Shown: positions 1-6,740 of the stretch, piece after piece
Layout: every line of letters starts with the position of its first letter
How positions within the stretch are numbered: the first letter of the stretch is position 1
Assembly: GCA_002501285.1 (NCBI GenBank)
Contig: DLSG01000055.1
Coordinates: 1,249-12,582, forward strand
Length of the DNA: 11,334 nucleotides
Direction: 5' to 3'
From: Christensenella sp. UBA7868
GTDB taxonomy: Bacteria; Bacillota; Clostridia; Christensenellales; UBA1242
Program-made: the position numbers and the translations under genes
The notes under the pieces: model-generated
What the model was told of the DNA's origin: nothing
Databases searched by the model: none
What the model saw: the letters and a program-made list of their open reading frames with translations, nothing else

Positions 1-270
1 CGTCGTTTACCACAAAGAGGTTTTAATAACCAATTTAAGAAAGTATTTTCAGTAGTTAATGTTGAAGATTTGAATGCACTAGAAGATAATACAGTTGTTA
101 CAGAAGAAGTTTTAAAAGAAAAAGGAGTTATTTCTAAACTTTCAAACTATGGTTTAAAAGTTTTAGGTAATGGCGAATTAAATAAAGCTTTACAAGTTAA
201 GGCTGCAAAATTTTCTAAGTCTGCAATTGAAAAAATTGAAAAAGCGGGCGGAAGTGTTGAGGTGTTATAA
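1..270 (+). CDS. rplO: 50S ribosomal protein L15, C-terminal part (5' end outside window)
   Basis: Frame 1 is open from the first base and reads RRLPQRGFNNQFKK, then VVNVEDL, GLKVLGNGEL, VKAAKFSKSA and IEKAGGSVEVL, followed by TAA at 268-270. The RLPxRGFNN element, the KVLGNGEL turn, the AxKFSKSA stretch and the AGGxVEV ending are the conserved C-terminal half of bacterial L15, a large-subunit protein that assembles around 23S rRNA. About 89 codons are visible; the N-terminal portion lies upstream of the window. The stop overlaps the secY start by one base (TAATG), the usual rplO-secY junction of the spc operon. An internal ATG at position 70 is not the real start, because homology continues upstream of it to the window edge. 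Confidence 0.97.
   Translation, partial: RRLPQRGFNNQFKKVFSVVNVEDLNALEDNTVVTEEVLKEKGVISKLSNYGLKVLGNGELNKALQVKAAKFSKSAIEKIEKAGGSVEVL
259..264 (+). promoter_or_regulatory. secY ribosome binding site inside the rplO 3' end
   Basis: GAGGTG lies five bases before the secY ATG at 270 and is embedded in the last rplO codons. It supports the chosen secY start and suggests that secY is translated by ribosomes finishing rplO. Confidence 0.7.
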
Positions 271-1565
271 TGTTCACAACATTAAAAAATGCTTTTAAAG
301 TAAAAGAAATAAGAAATAAAATCTTTATTACACTGGGCATTCTTGTGTTATTTAGACTTGGTTGTTGGCTTCCAGTTCCTGGAATTGATGTTTCAACTTT
401 CAGCGAAAGCATCAACAATCAAAGTTTTTTAAGTTTACTTAGCAGTTTGGGCGGTGGTGCTCTTGCTAATGGTACATTTTTTGCACTTGGCGTAACACCA
501 TATATTAATGCGTCAATTATTTTACAACTGCTAACTTTTGCGATTCCTAAACTTCAAAGACTTTCTCAAATGGGAGAAGAAGGAAGAAAGAAAATTGCAA
601 AATATACTAAATATTGTGCATTGTTTTTAGCAATAGCACAAGCAGCCGGAATTTGCGCTGGATTTTCAAGTTCAATAAAATTAACAATGTTTGGAGCACA
701 ACTTCCAACATGGCTTGCGTGCACTTTTGTTGCTATATGTTTAGTGGCAGGGGCTATGCTAACTTATTGGATTGGTGAAAAAATAACTGAAATTGGTGTT
801 GCTAATGGCTTGTCATTATTAATTTTTGTTGGTATTCTATCAACAGCAGGAACTGCACTTTTATCAGCATTTACTAATGTTTTTTCTGGAAATATCGACA
901 GTTTATGGAATATTTTATTATTCTTGGCTGCTGTTATATTAATTTTTGGTCTAATAGTATTTATGGACCTTGCAGAAAGAAAAATTCAAGTTCAATATGC
1001 TAAACAAATAAAAGGTAGAAAGATGTATGGCGGACAAAGCAACTTTATTCCTATCAGACTTTTAGGAACAGGTGTTTTGCCAATAATTTTTGCAATGAGT
1101 TTTTTAAGTTTTCCACAACTTATTATGTCAATTTTCTGGCCAACAAGTGATGCTGCTACTTGGTATGCATTACACATGGGGGCGGGAACATGGCCTTATA
1201 CTCTTGCAATGGGCTTGTTAATTTTATTCTTTGCTTATTTCTCATCTCAAATGATGTTTAATCCCGAAGATGTTGCAAAACAAATTCAAGGAAATGGTGG
1301 TTTTATCCTAGGTATTCGTCCTGGTAAACCAACAGCTGAATATTTGAAGAGAATAAACAACAGAATCACATTGTTTGGAGCAATCTTCCTAGCATTTATA
1401 GCAATCGTTCCAACCTTAATTTTCACTTTTGTTGCTGGAAATTCAGGTTTAGTTAGTGCATTTAGTGCAACAGGAATGTTAATCGTTGTAAGTGTTGCGT
1501 TAGAATTCAACAAACAACTAGAAGCACAAGTTATGATGAAAAATTATAAAGGATTTTTAAAATAA
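270..1565 (+). CDS. secY: Protein translocase subunit SecY
   Basis: This is the channel-forming subunit of the SecYEG translocon in the cytoplasmic membrane, which exports unfolded proteins and inserts membrane proteins. Its 431 residues match the family's usual length, and the hydrophobic pattern fits ten membrane helices. Recognisable elements are the N-terminal cytosolic helix (KVKEIRNKIF), the WLPVPGID segment before the plug, GVTPYINASIILQLL at residues 74-88, the loop with QMGEEGRKKI, and the C5 loop with GIRPGKPT at 348-355. Arg350 there corresponds to the essential C5 arginine of E. coli SecY needed for SecA-driven transport. It overlaps rplO by one base and adk by one base (TAATG on both sides), so it is the middle of a translationally coupled rplO-secY-adk run. 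No unusual residue was noticed. Confidence 0.98.
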   Translation: MFTTLKNAFKVKEIRNKIFITLGILVLFRLGCWLPVPGIDVSTFSESINNQSFLSLLSSLGGGALANGTFFALGVTPYINASIILQLLTFAIPKLQRLSQMGEEGRKKIAKYTKYCALFLAIAQAAGICAGFSSSIKLTMFGAQLPTWLACTFVAICLVAGAMLTYWIGEKITEIGVANGLSLLIFVGILSTAGTALLSAFTNVFSGNIDSLWNILLFLAAVILIFGLIVFMDLAERKIQVQYAKQIKGRKMYGGQSNFIPIRLLGTGVLPIIFAMSFLSFPQLIMSIFWPTSDAATWYALHMGAGTWPYTLAMGLLILFFAYFSSQMMFNPEDVAKQIQGNGGFILGIRPGKPTAEYLKRINNRITLFGAIFLAFIAIVPTLIFTFVAGNSGLVSAFSATGMLIVVSVALEFNKQLEAQVMMKNYKGFLK

Positions 1566-2182
1566 TGAATTTTGTTTTAATTGGAGCACCTTTAAGCGGC
1601 AAAGGAACCATTGGTTCAATGTTAAGCGAATACTTTCAAATTCCTCATATTTCTATGGGGGATTTGTTGCGTAATAGTGCAAAGGGCGAAAATAAATATT
1701 CAAAATATATCGCTAAACACATTGAAGAAGGCAAACTTATCAATGATGATTTAGTTAAAGTTGTTTTGGAAGACCGTTTAAGCAAACCTGATTGTAAAAA
1801 AGGGTATGTTTTAGACGGTTATCCACGAACAATTGAACAAGCAAATAAACTTGACACTATAACAAATGTAGATAAAGTTGTATATACAACAGTAAGTCAA
1901 GTAACAGTTATGCAAAGACTTTCGTCAAGATTTGTTTGTCCTGTTTGTTATAAGTCTTACAATATAGAAACTTACGATAAAAATTATTGCGAAGATTGTA
2001 AGCAACGTCTTATTAAAAGAGAAGACGATAATGAAGAAACCTTATTAAAAAGAATAAAAACATACAACGAAACTTCTTATCCAATACTTGATAAGTATTT
2101 AAAAGAAAATAAGTTGGTTACAATTTCCAATGAAGGGAATATTTATGATGTTTTTAATGAATTGTTAGGTAAATTACAATGA
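1565..2182 (+). CDS. adk: Adenylate kinase, zinc-binding LID type
   Basis: It catalyses ATP + AMP = 2 ADP in the cytosol. The 205 residues begin with a P-loop, GAPLSGKGT (7-15), a variant of the common GxPGxGKGT. The NMP-binding MGDLLR has Arg36, and LDGYPRT (83-89) has Arg88; both arginines fall at the E. coli numbers. The LID domain carries two CxxC pairs (C125/C128 and C142/C145) that would hold a structural zinc, as in Gram-positive adenylate kinases, followed by KREDD. The LID-start glycine-arginine common in the family reads Ser-Arg here, and the DGF of most members is DGY; neither removes a known catalytic residue. The start overlaps secY by one base with AAAGGA at 1548-1553 upstream. 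The stop overlaps map by four bases (ATGA). secY-adk-map is the standard Firmicutes order. Confidence 0.97.
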   Translation: MNFVLIGAPLSGKGTIGSMLSEYFQIPHISMGDLLRNSAKGENKYSKYIAKHIEEGKLINDDLVKVVLEDRLSKPDCKKGYVLDGYPRTIEQANKLDTITNVDKVVYTTVSQVTVMQRLSSRFVCPVCYKSYNIETYDKNYCEDCKQRLIKREDDNEETLLKRIKTYNETSYPILDKYLKENKLVTISNEGNIYDVFNELLGKLQ

Positions 2183-2925
2183 TAACTTTAAAAAGTGAAG
2201 AGCAAATACAAAAAATGTATGTTGCTAATCAAATTGTTAAACAAACACTAGACCTAGTTGAAAAACATATTAAACCAGGTGTTAGTACAAAATATTTGGA
2301 CGAAATTGCCGAAGATTTTATAAGAAGTCAAAATGCAATTCCAAACTTTAAAAATTATGAAGGCTATCCAGCATCTATATGTGCAAGCATAAACGATGTT
2401 GTAGTCCATGGTATTCCACGCAAAGATATAATTTTGAAAGAAGGCGATATTATATCCATCGACTGCGGAGCCACCAAAAGTGGTTATAACGGAGATGCTG
2501 CAAGAACTTTTGCTGTTGGTAAAATTTCAAAAGAAAAGCAAAAACTTATTGATGTTACTAGGGAATGCTTTTTCAAAGCAATTGAAAATTTGAAAATTGG
2601 GGACAGACTTGGTGATATTGGTTATGCTGTTCAACATCATGCCGAAAGCAATGGCTTTTCTGTGGTAAGAGAAATGGTTGGACATGGAATTGGAAGGGAT
2701 ATGCACGAAGACCCCGAAGTTCCAAATTATGGACGAAAAGGGACGGGAATAATAATTCAAGAAGGATTGTGTATTGCAATAGAGCCAATGATTAATATGG
2801 GTAAAAAAGATATTTATATTGACTATGATGGCTGGACTTGTAGAACCGAGGACGGCAGTCCAAGTGCCCACTATGAAAACACTGTGGCTTTCACCAAAGA
2901 AGGAATTAAAATTTTAAGTTTGTAG
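2179..2925 (+). CDS. map: Type I methionine aminopeptidase
   Basis: It removes the initiator methionine from nascent proteins using a dinuclear metal centre. The 248 residues lack the N-terminal SEC-C/zinc-finger extension, so this is the short type Ia form. All five metal ligands can be placed: D95 (SIDCGA), D106 (YNGDAA), H169 (GHGIG), E202 (AIEPM) and E233 (YENTV). The substrate-pocket region CASINDVVVHGIP also fits the family. The residue after the last glutamate is Asn where many members have His (EHT); this is not a ligand. The start lies inside the adk stop (ATGA), so the two are probably coupled. Map sits in the ribosomal operon of most Firmicutes, matching its work at the ribosome exit. 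Confidence 0.97.
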   Translation: MITLKSEEQIQKMYVANQIVKQTLDLVEKHIKPGVSTKYLDEIAEDFIRSQNAIPNFKNYEGYPASICASINDVVVHGIPRKDIILKEGDIISIDCGATKSGYNGDAARTFAVGKISKEKQKLIDVTRECFFKAIENLKIGDRLGDIGYAVQHHAESNGFSVVREMVGHGIGRDMHEDPEVPNYGRKGTGIIIQEGLCIAIEPMINMGKKDIYIDYDGWTCRTEDGSPSAHYENTVAFTKEGIKILSL

Positions 2926-2931
2926 GAAGTT

Positions 2932-3195
2932 ATGGATAATCTAATTGGAAACCTGTGCATTTCTTTATCTGGAAGAGATGCGGGAAATGAATATTTAATA
3001 TATGCGCATACTGGCAACAATTGCTTTCTTGTTGACGGAAACGCTAAAAAAATTGTAAATCCTAAAAAGAAAAATATTAAACATATTAAACTTTTAGGTG
3101 TCGAAAGCACAATAATTAAAGAAAAAATAGCAAAAAATCAAAAAGTTTTTGATTCTGAAATATATAGTTTTATAAAAAATTATAAAAATTGTTGA
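2932..3195 (+). CDS. KOW-domain RNA-binding protein, ribosomal L14e-like
   Basis: This is a small basic protein of 87 residues located between map and infA, where many Clostridia encode a KOW protein related to archaeal/eukaryotic L14e (COG2163). The N-terminal part (about 4-35) has the KOW pattern: IGNLCISLSGRDAGNEYLI, then a two-strand segment ending CFLVDGNAKKI. A Lys-rich NPKKKNIKHIKLL stretch follows at 43-55, and the tail is helical. The typical family layout GRDxGxxxxV...VDGxxRKVxxPKxKxxKHL is clearly visible. Binding to rRNA or the ribosome is inferred from family and position; the exact function in bacteria is not established. AGGA at 2924-2927 overlaps the map stop and lies four bases before the ATG. 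The stop codon is buried in the -35 box of the next promoter. Confidence 0.85.
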   Translation: MDNLIGNLCISLSGRDAGNEYLIYAHTGNNCFLVDGNAKKIVNPKKKNIKHIKLLGVESTIIKEKIAKNQKVFDSEIYSFIKNYKNC

Positions 3196-3220
3196 AATTT
3201 TTATTTTAGTATGATATAAT
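3192..3220 (+). promoter_or_regulatory. Sigma-A-type promoter with extended -10 for infA-rplQ
   Basis: TTGAAA (3192-3197), a 17-bp spacer, then TATAAT (3215-3220) preceded by TG one base upstream (3212-3213) make a near-consensus extended -10 promoter. The -35 box contains the TGA stop of the KOW gene. A start about seven bases downstream (near 3227) would leave a leader of roughly 14 bases, almost all of it the AGGGGG ribosome binding site (3230-3235) before infA. It would let infA-rpmJ-rpsM-rpsK-rpsD-rpoA-rplQ be transcribed independently of the upstream spc genes. Prediction from sequence only. Confidence 0.8.
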
Positions 3221-3240
3221 AAAAAGGTTAGGGGGACTTT

Positions 3241-3468
3241 ATGCCAAAAGACGATGTAATTGAATTAGAAGGCGAAGTTATTGATATTTCAAGAAATAAC
3301 ATTCAAGTTAAACTTTCAAACGGACATGTGATAACAGCGTATTTGTCTGGAAAGTTAAGAATTAACACAATCAAAATATTAATTGGCGATAAAGTTCGCT
3401 GTGAGTTATCTCCATACGATTTAACTAAAGGAAGAATCACTTGGAGAGAAAAGAAAGCAATTAACTAA
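3241..3468 (+). CDS. infA: Translation initiation factor IF-1
   Basis: IF-1 binds the A site of the 30S subunit during initiation and supports IF-2 and IF-3. The 75 residues form a single S1-like OB fold. MPKDDVIELEGEVID, LSNGHVITAYLSGKLRIN, the GDKVRCELSPYDLTKGRI block and the ending TWREKK are the family hallmarks. The usual length is about 72; the few extra residues are at the C-terminus (AIN), while the early NAMF-type segment reads SRNNIQV and is slightly shorter than usual. The ATG follows AGGGGG by five bases. infA is the first gene behind the strong internal promoter and starts the infA-rpmJ-rpsM-rpsK-rpsD-rpoA-rplQ unit. Confidence 0.97.
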   Translation: MPKDDVIELEGEVIDISRNNIQVKLSNGHVITAYLSGKLRINTIKILIGDKVRCELSPYDLTKGRITWREKKAIN

Positions 3469-3511
3469 TCGAAAGAAAATCTAAACAATCTTTTATAAAG
3501 GAGAAAAAATT

Positions 3512-3625
3512 ATGAAAGTAAGACCATCTGTTAAACCTATTTGTGATAAATGCAAAGTTATTAGAAGAGAAGGTAAAGTTTTAGTAATTTGTAAAGATAA
3601 AAAGCATAAACAAAGACAAGGTTAA
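3512..3625 (+). CDS. rpmJ: 50S ribosomal protein L36, zinc (C+) form
   Basis: A 37-codon gene starts at ATG 3512, eight bases after AAAGGAG (3497-3503), and ends at TAA 3623-3625. The product starts MKVRPSVKPICDKCKVIRRE and ends KHKQRQG, the exact length and pattern of L36. The zinc ligands C11, C14, C27 and H32 are all present, so this is the zinc-dependent form rather than the Cys-less paralogue made under zinc limitation in some bacteria. L36 packs against 23S rRNA domains in the large subunit. The infA-rpmJ-rpsM order is standard. Confidence 0.97.
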   Translation: MKVRPSVKPICDKCKVIRREGKVLVICKDKKHKQRQG

Positions 3626-3666
3626 TTTTAACTTGCCTTTTGTTTGTTTTAATTTGAAAACAATCT

Positions 3667-3694
3667 GTTTGCTCGCGGCTGAAATTGAGCAAAC
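3667..3694 (+). promoter_or_regulatory. Candidate RNA hairpin in the rpsM leader
   Basis: GTTTGCTC (3667-3674) and GAGCAAAC (3687-3694) are perfect 8-bp complements around a 12-base loop, in the 103-base gap between rpmJ and rpsM. No T run follows, so it is not an intrinsic terminator. The loop segment GAAATT (3681-3686) could also pair with AATTTT (3709-3714, one G-U), just before the rpsM GGAGG, giving a pseudoknot. In E. coli, S4 represses the alpha operon by binding a pseudoknot at this same place; similarity of function is inference. Confidence 0.45.
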
Positions 3695-3728
3695 TGTTAA
3701 AATAAATTAATTTTAATTGGAGGAAAAT

Positions 3729-4100
3729 ATGGCTCGTATTGCTGGAATAGATTTACCAAAAGAAAAAAGAATAGAAATTGGACTAACTTCTATCTATGGT
3801 ATTGGTAGAAATCAAGCAACTAAAATTTGTAAGGAAACTGGTGTAAACCCAGACATCAGAGTTAAAGATTTAAGTGAAGAAGATCAAGCAAAAATCCGTG
3901 CTTATATCGACAAAAACCTTGTTGTTGAAGGCGATTTAAGAAGAGATGTTGCTTTAAACATTAAACGCCTTACAGAAATTGGCTGTTACAGAGGAGTTCG
4001 TCATAGAAAAGGAATTACTTTAAGAGGTCAAAGAACTCACTCAAACGCAAGAACTGCTCGTGGAATGAGCAAGAAGAATGCTGGAAAAAATAAAAAGTAA
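3729..4100 (+). CDS. rpsM: 30S ribosomal protein S13
   Basis: S13 lies in the head of the small subunit and contacts the P-site tRNA and bridge B1. The 123 residues start MARIAGIDLPKEKRIEIGLT, the S13 N-terminus. The helix-two-turn-helix segment IYGIGRNQATKIC, the LRRDVALNIKRL helix and the basic RGQRTHSNARTARG tail follow. The ATG at 3729 is chosen because GGAGG (3719-3723) is five bases upstream and homology starts with MARIAG; an in-frame TTG at 3717 would lie before this ribosome binding site. The usual GLPVRGQRT reads GITLRGQRT, a mild deviation. It heads the rpsM-rpsK-rpsD-rpoA-rplQ alpha-operon block and is preceded by a candidate structured leader. Confidence 0.97.
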   Translation: MARIAGIDLPKEKRIEIGLTSIYGIGRNQATKICKETGVNPDIRVKDLSEEDQAKIRAYIDKNLVVEGDLRRDVALNIKRLTEIGCYRGVRHRKGITLRGQRTHSNARTARGMSKKNAGKNKK

Positions 4101-4119
4101 AATTTTAAGGAGATAAAAA

Positions 4120-4518
4120 ATGGCTGGTGTTAAAAACAATGCTAAATCTAAAAAAAGAAAATTAACTAAAGGTGTTACAAAAGGTTGTGCACATATTCAA
4201 TCATCAAACAATAACACCATAGTTACAATTACAGATGAACAAGGTAATGCAATTTCTTGGTCAAGTGCTGGTGCTTTGGGCTTTAGAGGCTCAAGAAAAA
4301 ACACTCCATTTGCTGCTGGTCAAGCTGCTGAAACAGCTGCTAAACAAGCAAAGGAACTTGGAATTGAAAGTGTTGAAGTTTATGTTAAAGGTCCAGGCAA
4401 TGGAAGAGAATCTGCTATTAGAGCACTTCAAACTGCTGAACTTAACATCACAAAAATTCAAGATGTTTCACCTATCGCACACAATGGTTGCAGACCACCT
4501 AAAAAGAGAAGAATTTAA
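4120..4518 (+). CDS. rpsK: 30S ribosomal protein S11
   Basis: S11 is in the platform of the small subunit near the E-site mRNA path and bridges to 23S rRNA. The 132 residues show a basic N-terminus (KSKKRKLTKG), then AHIQSSNNNTIVTITDEQGN, the WSSAGALGFRGSRKNTPFAAG block, VYVKGPGNGRESAIRAL, and DVSPIAHNGCRPPKKRRI at the end. The HNG sequence is the conserved site that undergoes isoaspartate formation in E. coli S11. AAGGAG at 4107-4112 lies seven bases before the ATG. It sits 19 bases after rpsM and 17 before rpsD. Confidence 0.98.
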   Translation: MAGVKNNAKSKKRKLTKGVTKGCAHIQSSNNNTIVTITDEQGNAISWSSAGALGFRGSRKNTPFAAGQAAETAAKQAKELGIESVEVYVKGPGNGRESAIRALQTAELNITKIQDVSPIAHNGCRPPKKRRI

Positions 4519-4535
4519 TAAAGGAGTAAAAATAT

Positions 4536-5162
4536 ATGGCTAGATATACAGATGCCGATTGTCGTTTATGCAGAAGAGAAGGTTGCAAACTTTTCTTAAA
4601 AGGCGACAGATGTGTTTCAAAAAAATGTTCAATAGAACGTCGCCCAACTGTACCCGGAGTTCATGGTAGTAATCCAAGCAGAAAAAAACCTAGTGAATAT
4701 CAAATGCAACTTCGTGAAAAACAAAAAGTTAAAAGAGCTTATGGCGTTTTAGAAAAACAATTTAGAAAATATTATGATGAAGCAGAAAGACAAAAAGGAA
4801 TTACTGGTGAAACAATGTTATCACTTCTTGAAAGAAGACTAGATAATGTGGTTTATCGTTTAGGATTTGCTGCTTCAAGAGATCAAGCAAGACAAATGGT
4901 TTCTCATTCACTATTCACTTTAAATGGAAAGAAAGCAAATATTCCAAGTATGCAAGTTAAAGTAGGAGATGTTATTGCTGTTAAAGAAAACAAGAAAGAT
5001 TCAGAGTTATTCAAAGAACTTAAAGATGTTAAACTTGTTACACCAAAATGGCTAGAAACAGACCTAGAAAAACTAACTGGTAAAGTTGTTGCTCTTCCTC
5101 AAAGAGATGATATTGATTTAACAATTAAAGAACACTTAATTATTGAATTATATTCTAAGTAA
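4536..5162 (+). CDS. rpsD: 30S ribosomal protein S4, zinc-finger (C+) form
   Basis: S4 is a primary 16S rRNA-binding protein that nucleates small-subunit assembly. The 208 residues begin MARYTDADCRLCRREGCKLF and carry a Cys4 zinc site at C9, C12, C26 and C31, with an extra Cys at 17, so this is the C+ type. The S4 RNA-binding domain runs from about residue 98 (LLERRLDNVVYRLGFAASR) to about 160 (VKVGDVIAV). The C-terminus ends HLIIELYSK as expected. AAGGAG (4521-4526) lies nine bases before the ATG. S4 is the autoregulator of the alpha operon in E. coli and of its own gene in Bacillus subtilis. Here it lies within the operon, downstream of a hairpin ahead of rpsM, so it may regulate that site; this is inference. 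Confidence 0.98.
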   Translation: MARYTDADCRLCRREGCKLFLKGDRCVSKKCSIERRPTVPGVHGSNPSRKKPSEYQMQLREKQKVKRAYGVLEKQFRKYYDEAERQKGITGETMLSLLERRLDNVVYRLGFAASRDQARQMVSHSLFTLNGKKANIPSMQVKVGDVIAVKENKKDSELFKELKDVKLVTPKWLETDLEKLTGKVVALPQRDDIDLTIKEHLIIELYSK

Positions 5163-5191
5163 TTAACAATTTAAAGGAGTTTATATAATAT

Positions 5192-6145
5192 ATGATGGAA
5201 ATTGAAAAACCAAAAATTACTTGTGAAGAATCTGATAATGGAACTTTTGCAAGATTTGTTGTTGAACCTCTAGATCGTGGTTTTGGTCTTACTATCGGCA
5301 ATGCTTTAAGAAGAACTCTTTTAGGGGCTCTTCCAGGTGCTGCTCCAATAGCAATTAGAATTAATGGTGTTCAACACGAATTTTCAACAGTTGAAGGTGT
5401 TGTTGAAGATGTTATTGATATTGTTTTAAATATTAAATGTTTAGCAGTAAAAACAACTAATTTAGATAAAGACTTTAAAACTGTTTTAAGAATTAACAAA
5501 TACACAGCAGGTGAAGTAACTGCTAGTGATATTGAACCAAACGATCAAGTTGAAATTTTAAATCCTGATTTACACATTGCAACATTAGACGATGGCGCTA
5601 AATTTGAAATGGAAATTATTATCGGAAGAGGCAGAGGATATGTTTGTGCTGACGATAACAAAGATGAAACTCAAGATATTGGTTATATCGCAGTAGATTC
5701 AATTTTCTCACCTGTTAAAAAAGTAAACTATAAAGTTGAAGGTGCAAGGGTTGGTCAAAATATGAATTATGACAAATTAACCTTGGAAGTTGAAACAAAC
5801 GGAACACTTTCAGCAAGAGAAGTTGTAAGTTTAAGTGCAAAAATTATTCAAGACCATACAAATTTATTTGTAGAACTTGTTGAAAGCATGAAAGACTTAA
5901 CAATTCTTCAAGCAAGAGAAGATGAAAAACAACATAAAGTTTTAGAAATGACAATTGAAGATATGGATTTGAGCGTTAGAAGTTATAACTGCTTAAAAAG
6001 AGCAAATATTAACACTGTTAGCGACTTAACGAAAAAATCTAAAGATGATATGTTAAAAGTTAGAAATTTAGGTCTTAAATCATTAGAAGAAGTTATTCAT
6101 AAACTTGAAAGTTTAGGATTAGGTTTCAGAAACGACGAAGAATAA
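5192..6145 (+). CDS. rpoA: DNA-directed RNA polymerase subunit alpha
   Basis: Alpha dimerises to start assembly of RNA polymerase and contacts activators and UP elements. The 317 residues include the N-terminal dimerisation domain (about 1-235) with VEPLDRGFGLTIGNALRRTLL, GVQHEFSTVEGVVEDV and the GRGRGYV loop. A short linker follows, then the C-terminal domain (about 250-317). DNA-binding positions equivalent to E. coli R265, N268, G296, K298, S299 and E302 are kept as R263, N266, G294, K296, S297 and E300; only the residue before K296 differs (Leu for Lys). Two ATGs are adjacent (5192 and 5195). The first is chosen because AAAGGAG (5173-5179) is already 12 bases away, but the second is possible. 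The gene sits between rpsD and rplQ as usual. Confidence 0.98.
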   Translation: MMEIEKPKITCEESDNGTFARFVVEPLDRGFGLTIGNALRRTLLGALPGAAPIAIRINGVQHEFSTVEGVVEDVIDIVLNIKCLAVKTTNLDKDFKTVLRINKYTAGEVTASDIEPNDQVEILNPDLHIATLDDGAKFEMEIIIGRGRGYVCADDNKDETQDIGYIAVDSIFSPVKKVNYKVEGARVGQNMNYDKLTLEVETNGTLSAREVVSLSAKIIQDHTNLFVELVESMKDLTILQAREDEKQHKVLEMTIEDMDLSVRSYNCLKRANINTVSDLTKKSKDDMLKVRNLGLKSLEEVIHKLESLGLGFRNDEE

Positions 6146-6163
6146 TAAGGAGAAAATAGTAAG

Positions 6164-6679
6164 ATGGCACAAATTAAAAAACTAGGTCTTCCTACAAAAG
6201 AAAGAAAAGCTTTGCTTCGTGGTCAAGCATCAAGTTTGCTTTGGCACGGAAAACTAGAAACAACATTGCCTCAAGCAAAAAGTGTTAGAAGTTATGCTGA
6301 AAAAGTTTTAACTCTTGCAATCAACACTTACGAGGATACTGTTAAAACAACTAAAACAGTTACTAACGCAAAAGGTGAAAAAGTTTCTAAAGAAGTTATT
6401 GTTGATGGTCCAAAAAAATTGGCTGCTCGCAGAAAAATTATGTCATTAATTTATGACATTCCAGAAACAAAACTTGATAAAGAAAGCAAATCAGCATATA
6501 AAGATAGAACAAAAGATGTTAAACATCCACTTGTTGAAAAAATCTTTAATGTTCTAGCACCAAAATATGATGCAAGAAGTAAAGAACTAGGTCACAAAGG
6601 TGGTTATACAAGAATTTATAAACTTGGTAAACGTCTTGGTGACAATGCTGAAATGGCAAGACTTGAATTAGTTAAATAA
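6164..6679 (+). CDS. rplQ: 50S ribosomal protein L17, enlarged form
   Basis: L17 binds 23S rRNA near the peptide exit tunnel. The core is clear: KLGLPTKERKALLRGQ, HGKLETTLPQAKSVRSYAEK at 28-47, LAARRKIMSLIYD at 86-98, HPLVEKIFNVLAPKY at 121-135, and GGYTRIYKLGKRLGD with the LELV ending. At 171 residues it is about 45-55 longer than most bacterial L17 proteins (roughly 115-130). The extra length lies in two charged inserts, about 54-85 and about 100-120, with a short third near 139-144. From memory, similar inserts occur in L17 of several gut Clostridia, so this is likely a lineage form. It is the last gene of the ribosomal block and is followed directly by a strong terminator. Confidence 0.96.
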   Translation: MAQIKKLGLPTKERKALLRGQASSLLWHGKLETTLPQAKSVRSYAEKVLTLAINTYEDTVKTTKTVTNAKGEKVSKEVIVDGPKKLAARRKIMSLIYDIPETKLDKESKSAYKDRTKDVKHPLVEKIFNVLAPKYDARSKELGHKGGYTRIYKLGKRLGDNAEMARLELVK

Positions 6680-6684
6680 TTATT

Positions 6685-6732
6685 AAAAAAGCGTGGGAAT
6701 TTATGTTTTTAACATTTAATCTCACTTTTTTT
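6685..6732 (+). terminator. Rho-independent terminator after rplQ
   Basis: The left arm 6693-6707 and the right arm 6711-6725 pair over 15 positions (three mismatches, one G-U) around a TTT loop. A run of seven T (6726-6732) follows, and a run of A precedes (6685-6690). It lies 13 bases after the rplQ stop and ends the ribosomal operon. The flanking A run could extend the stem and allow weak function on the other strand. Confidence 0.9.
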
Positions 6733-6740
6733 ATATATAC

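Noticed and set aside
2527..2871. 114-codon open frame on the - strand opposite map
   Set aside because: The + strand encodes a complete methionine aminopeptidase with all five ligands; the antisense product has no recognisable features.
3611..3650. Imperfect hairpin over the rpmJ stop followed by T-rich sequence, as a possible attenuator
   Set aside because: The arms pair only with a bulge and several mismatches, the perfect inner part leaves a two-base loop, and the T tract is interrupted by G; too weak to call.
3717..3728. In-frame TTG start for rpsM four codons upstream
   Set aside because: It overlaps the GGAGG ribosome binding site, and S13 homology starts exactly at MARIAG from the ATG at 3729.
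4235..4543. 102-codon open frame on the + strand inside rpsK
   Set aside because: It is a frame-shifted reading of rpsK with no ribosome binding site, and its Leu/Lys-rich product is typical of shadow frames.
5184..5189. TATAAT between rpsD and rpoA
   Set aside because: No -35 box at proper spacing, no TG extension, and it lies between the rpoA ribosome binding site and its start.
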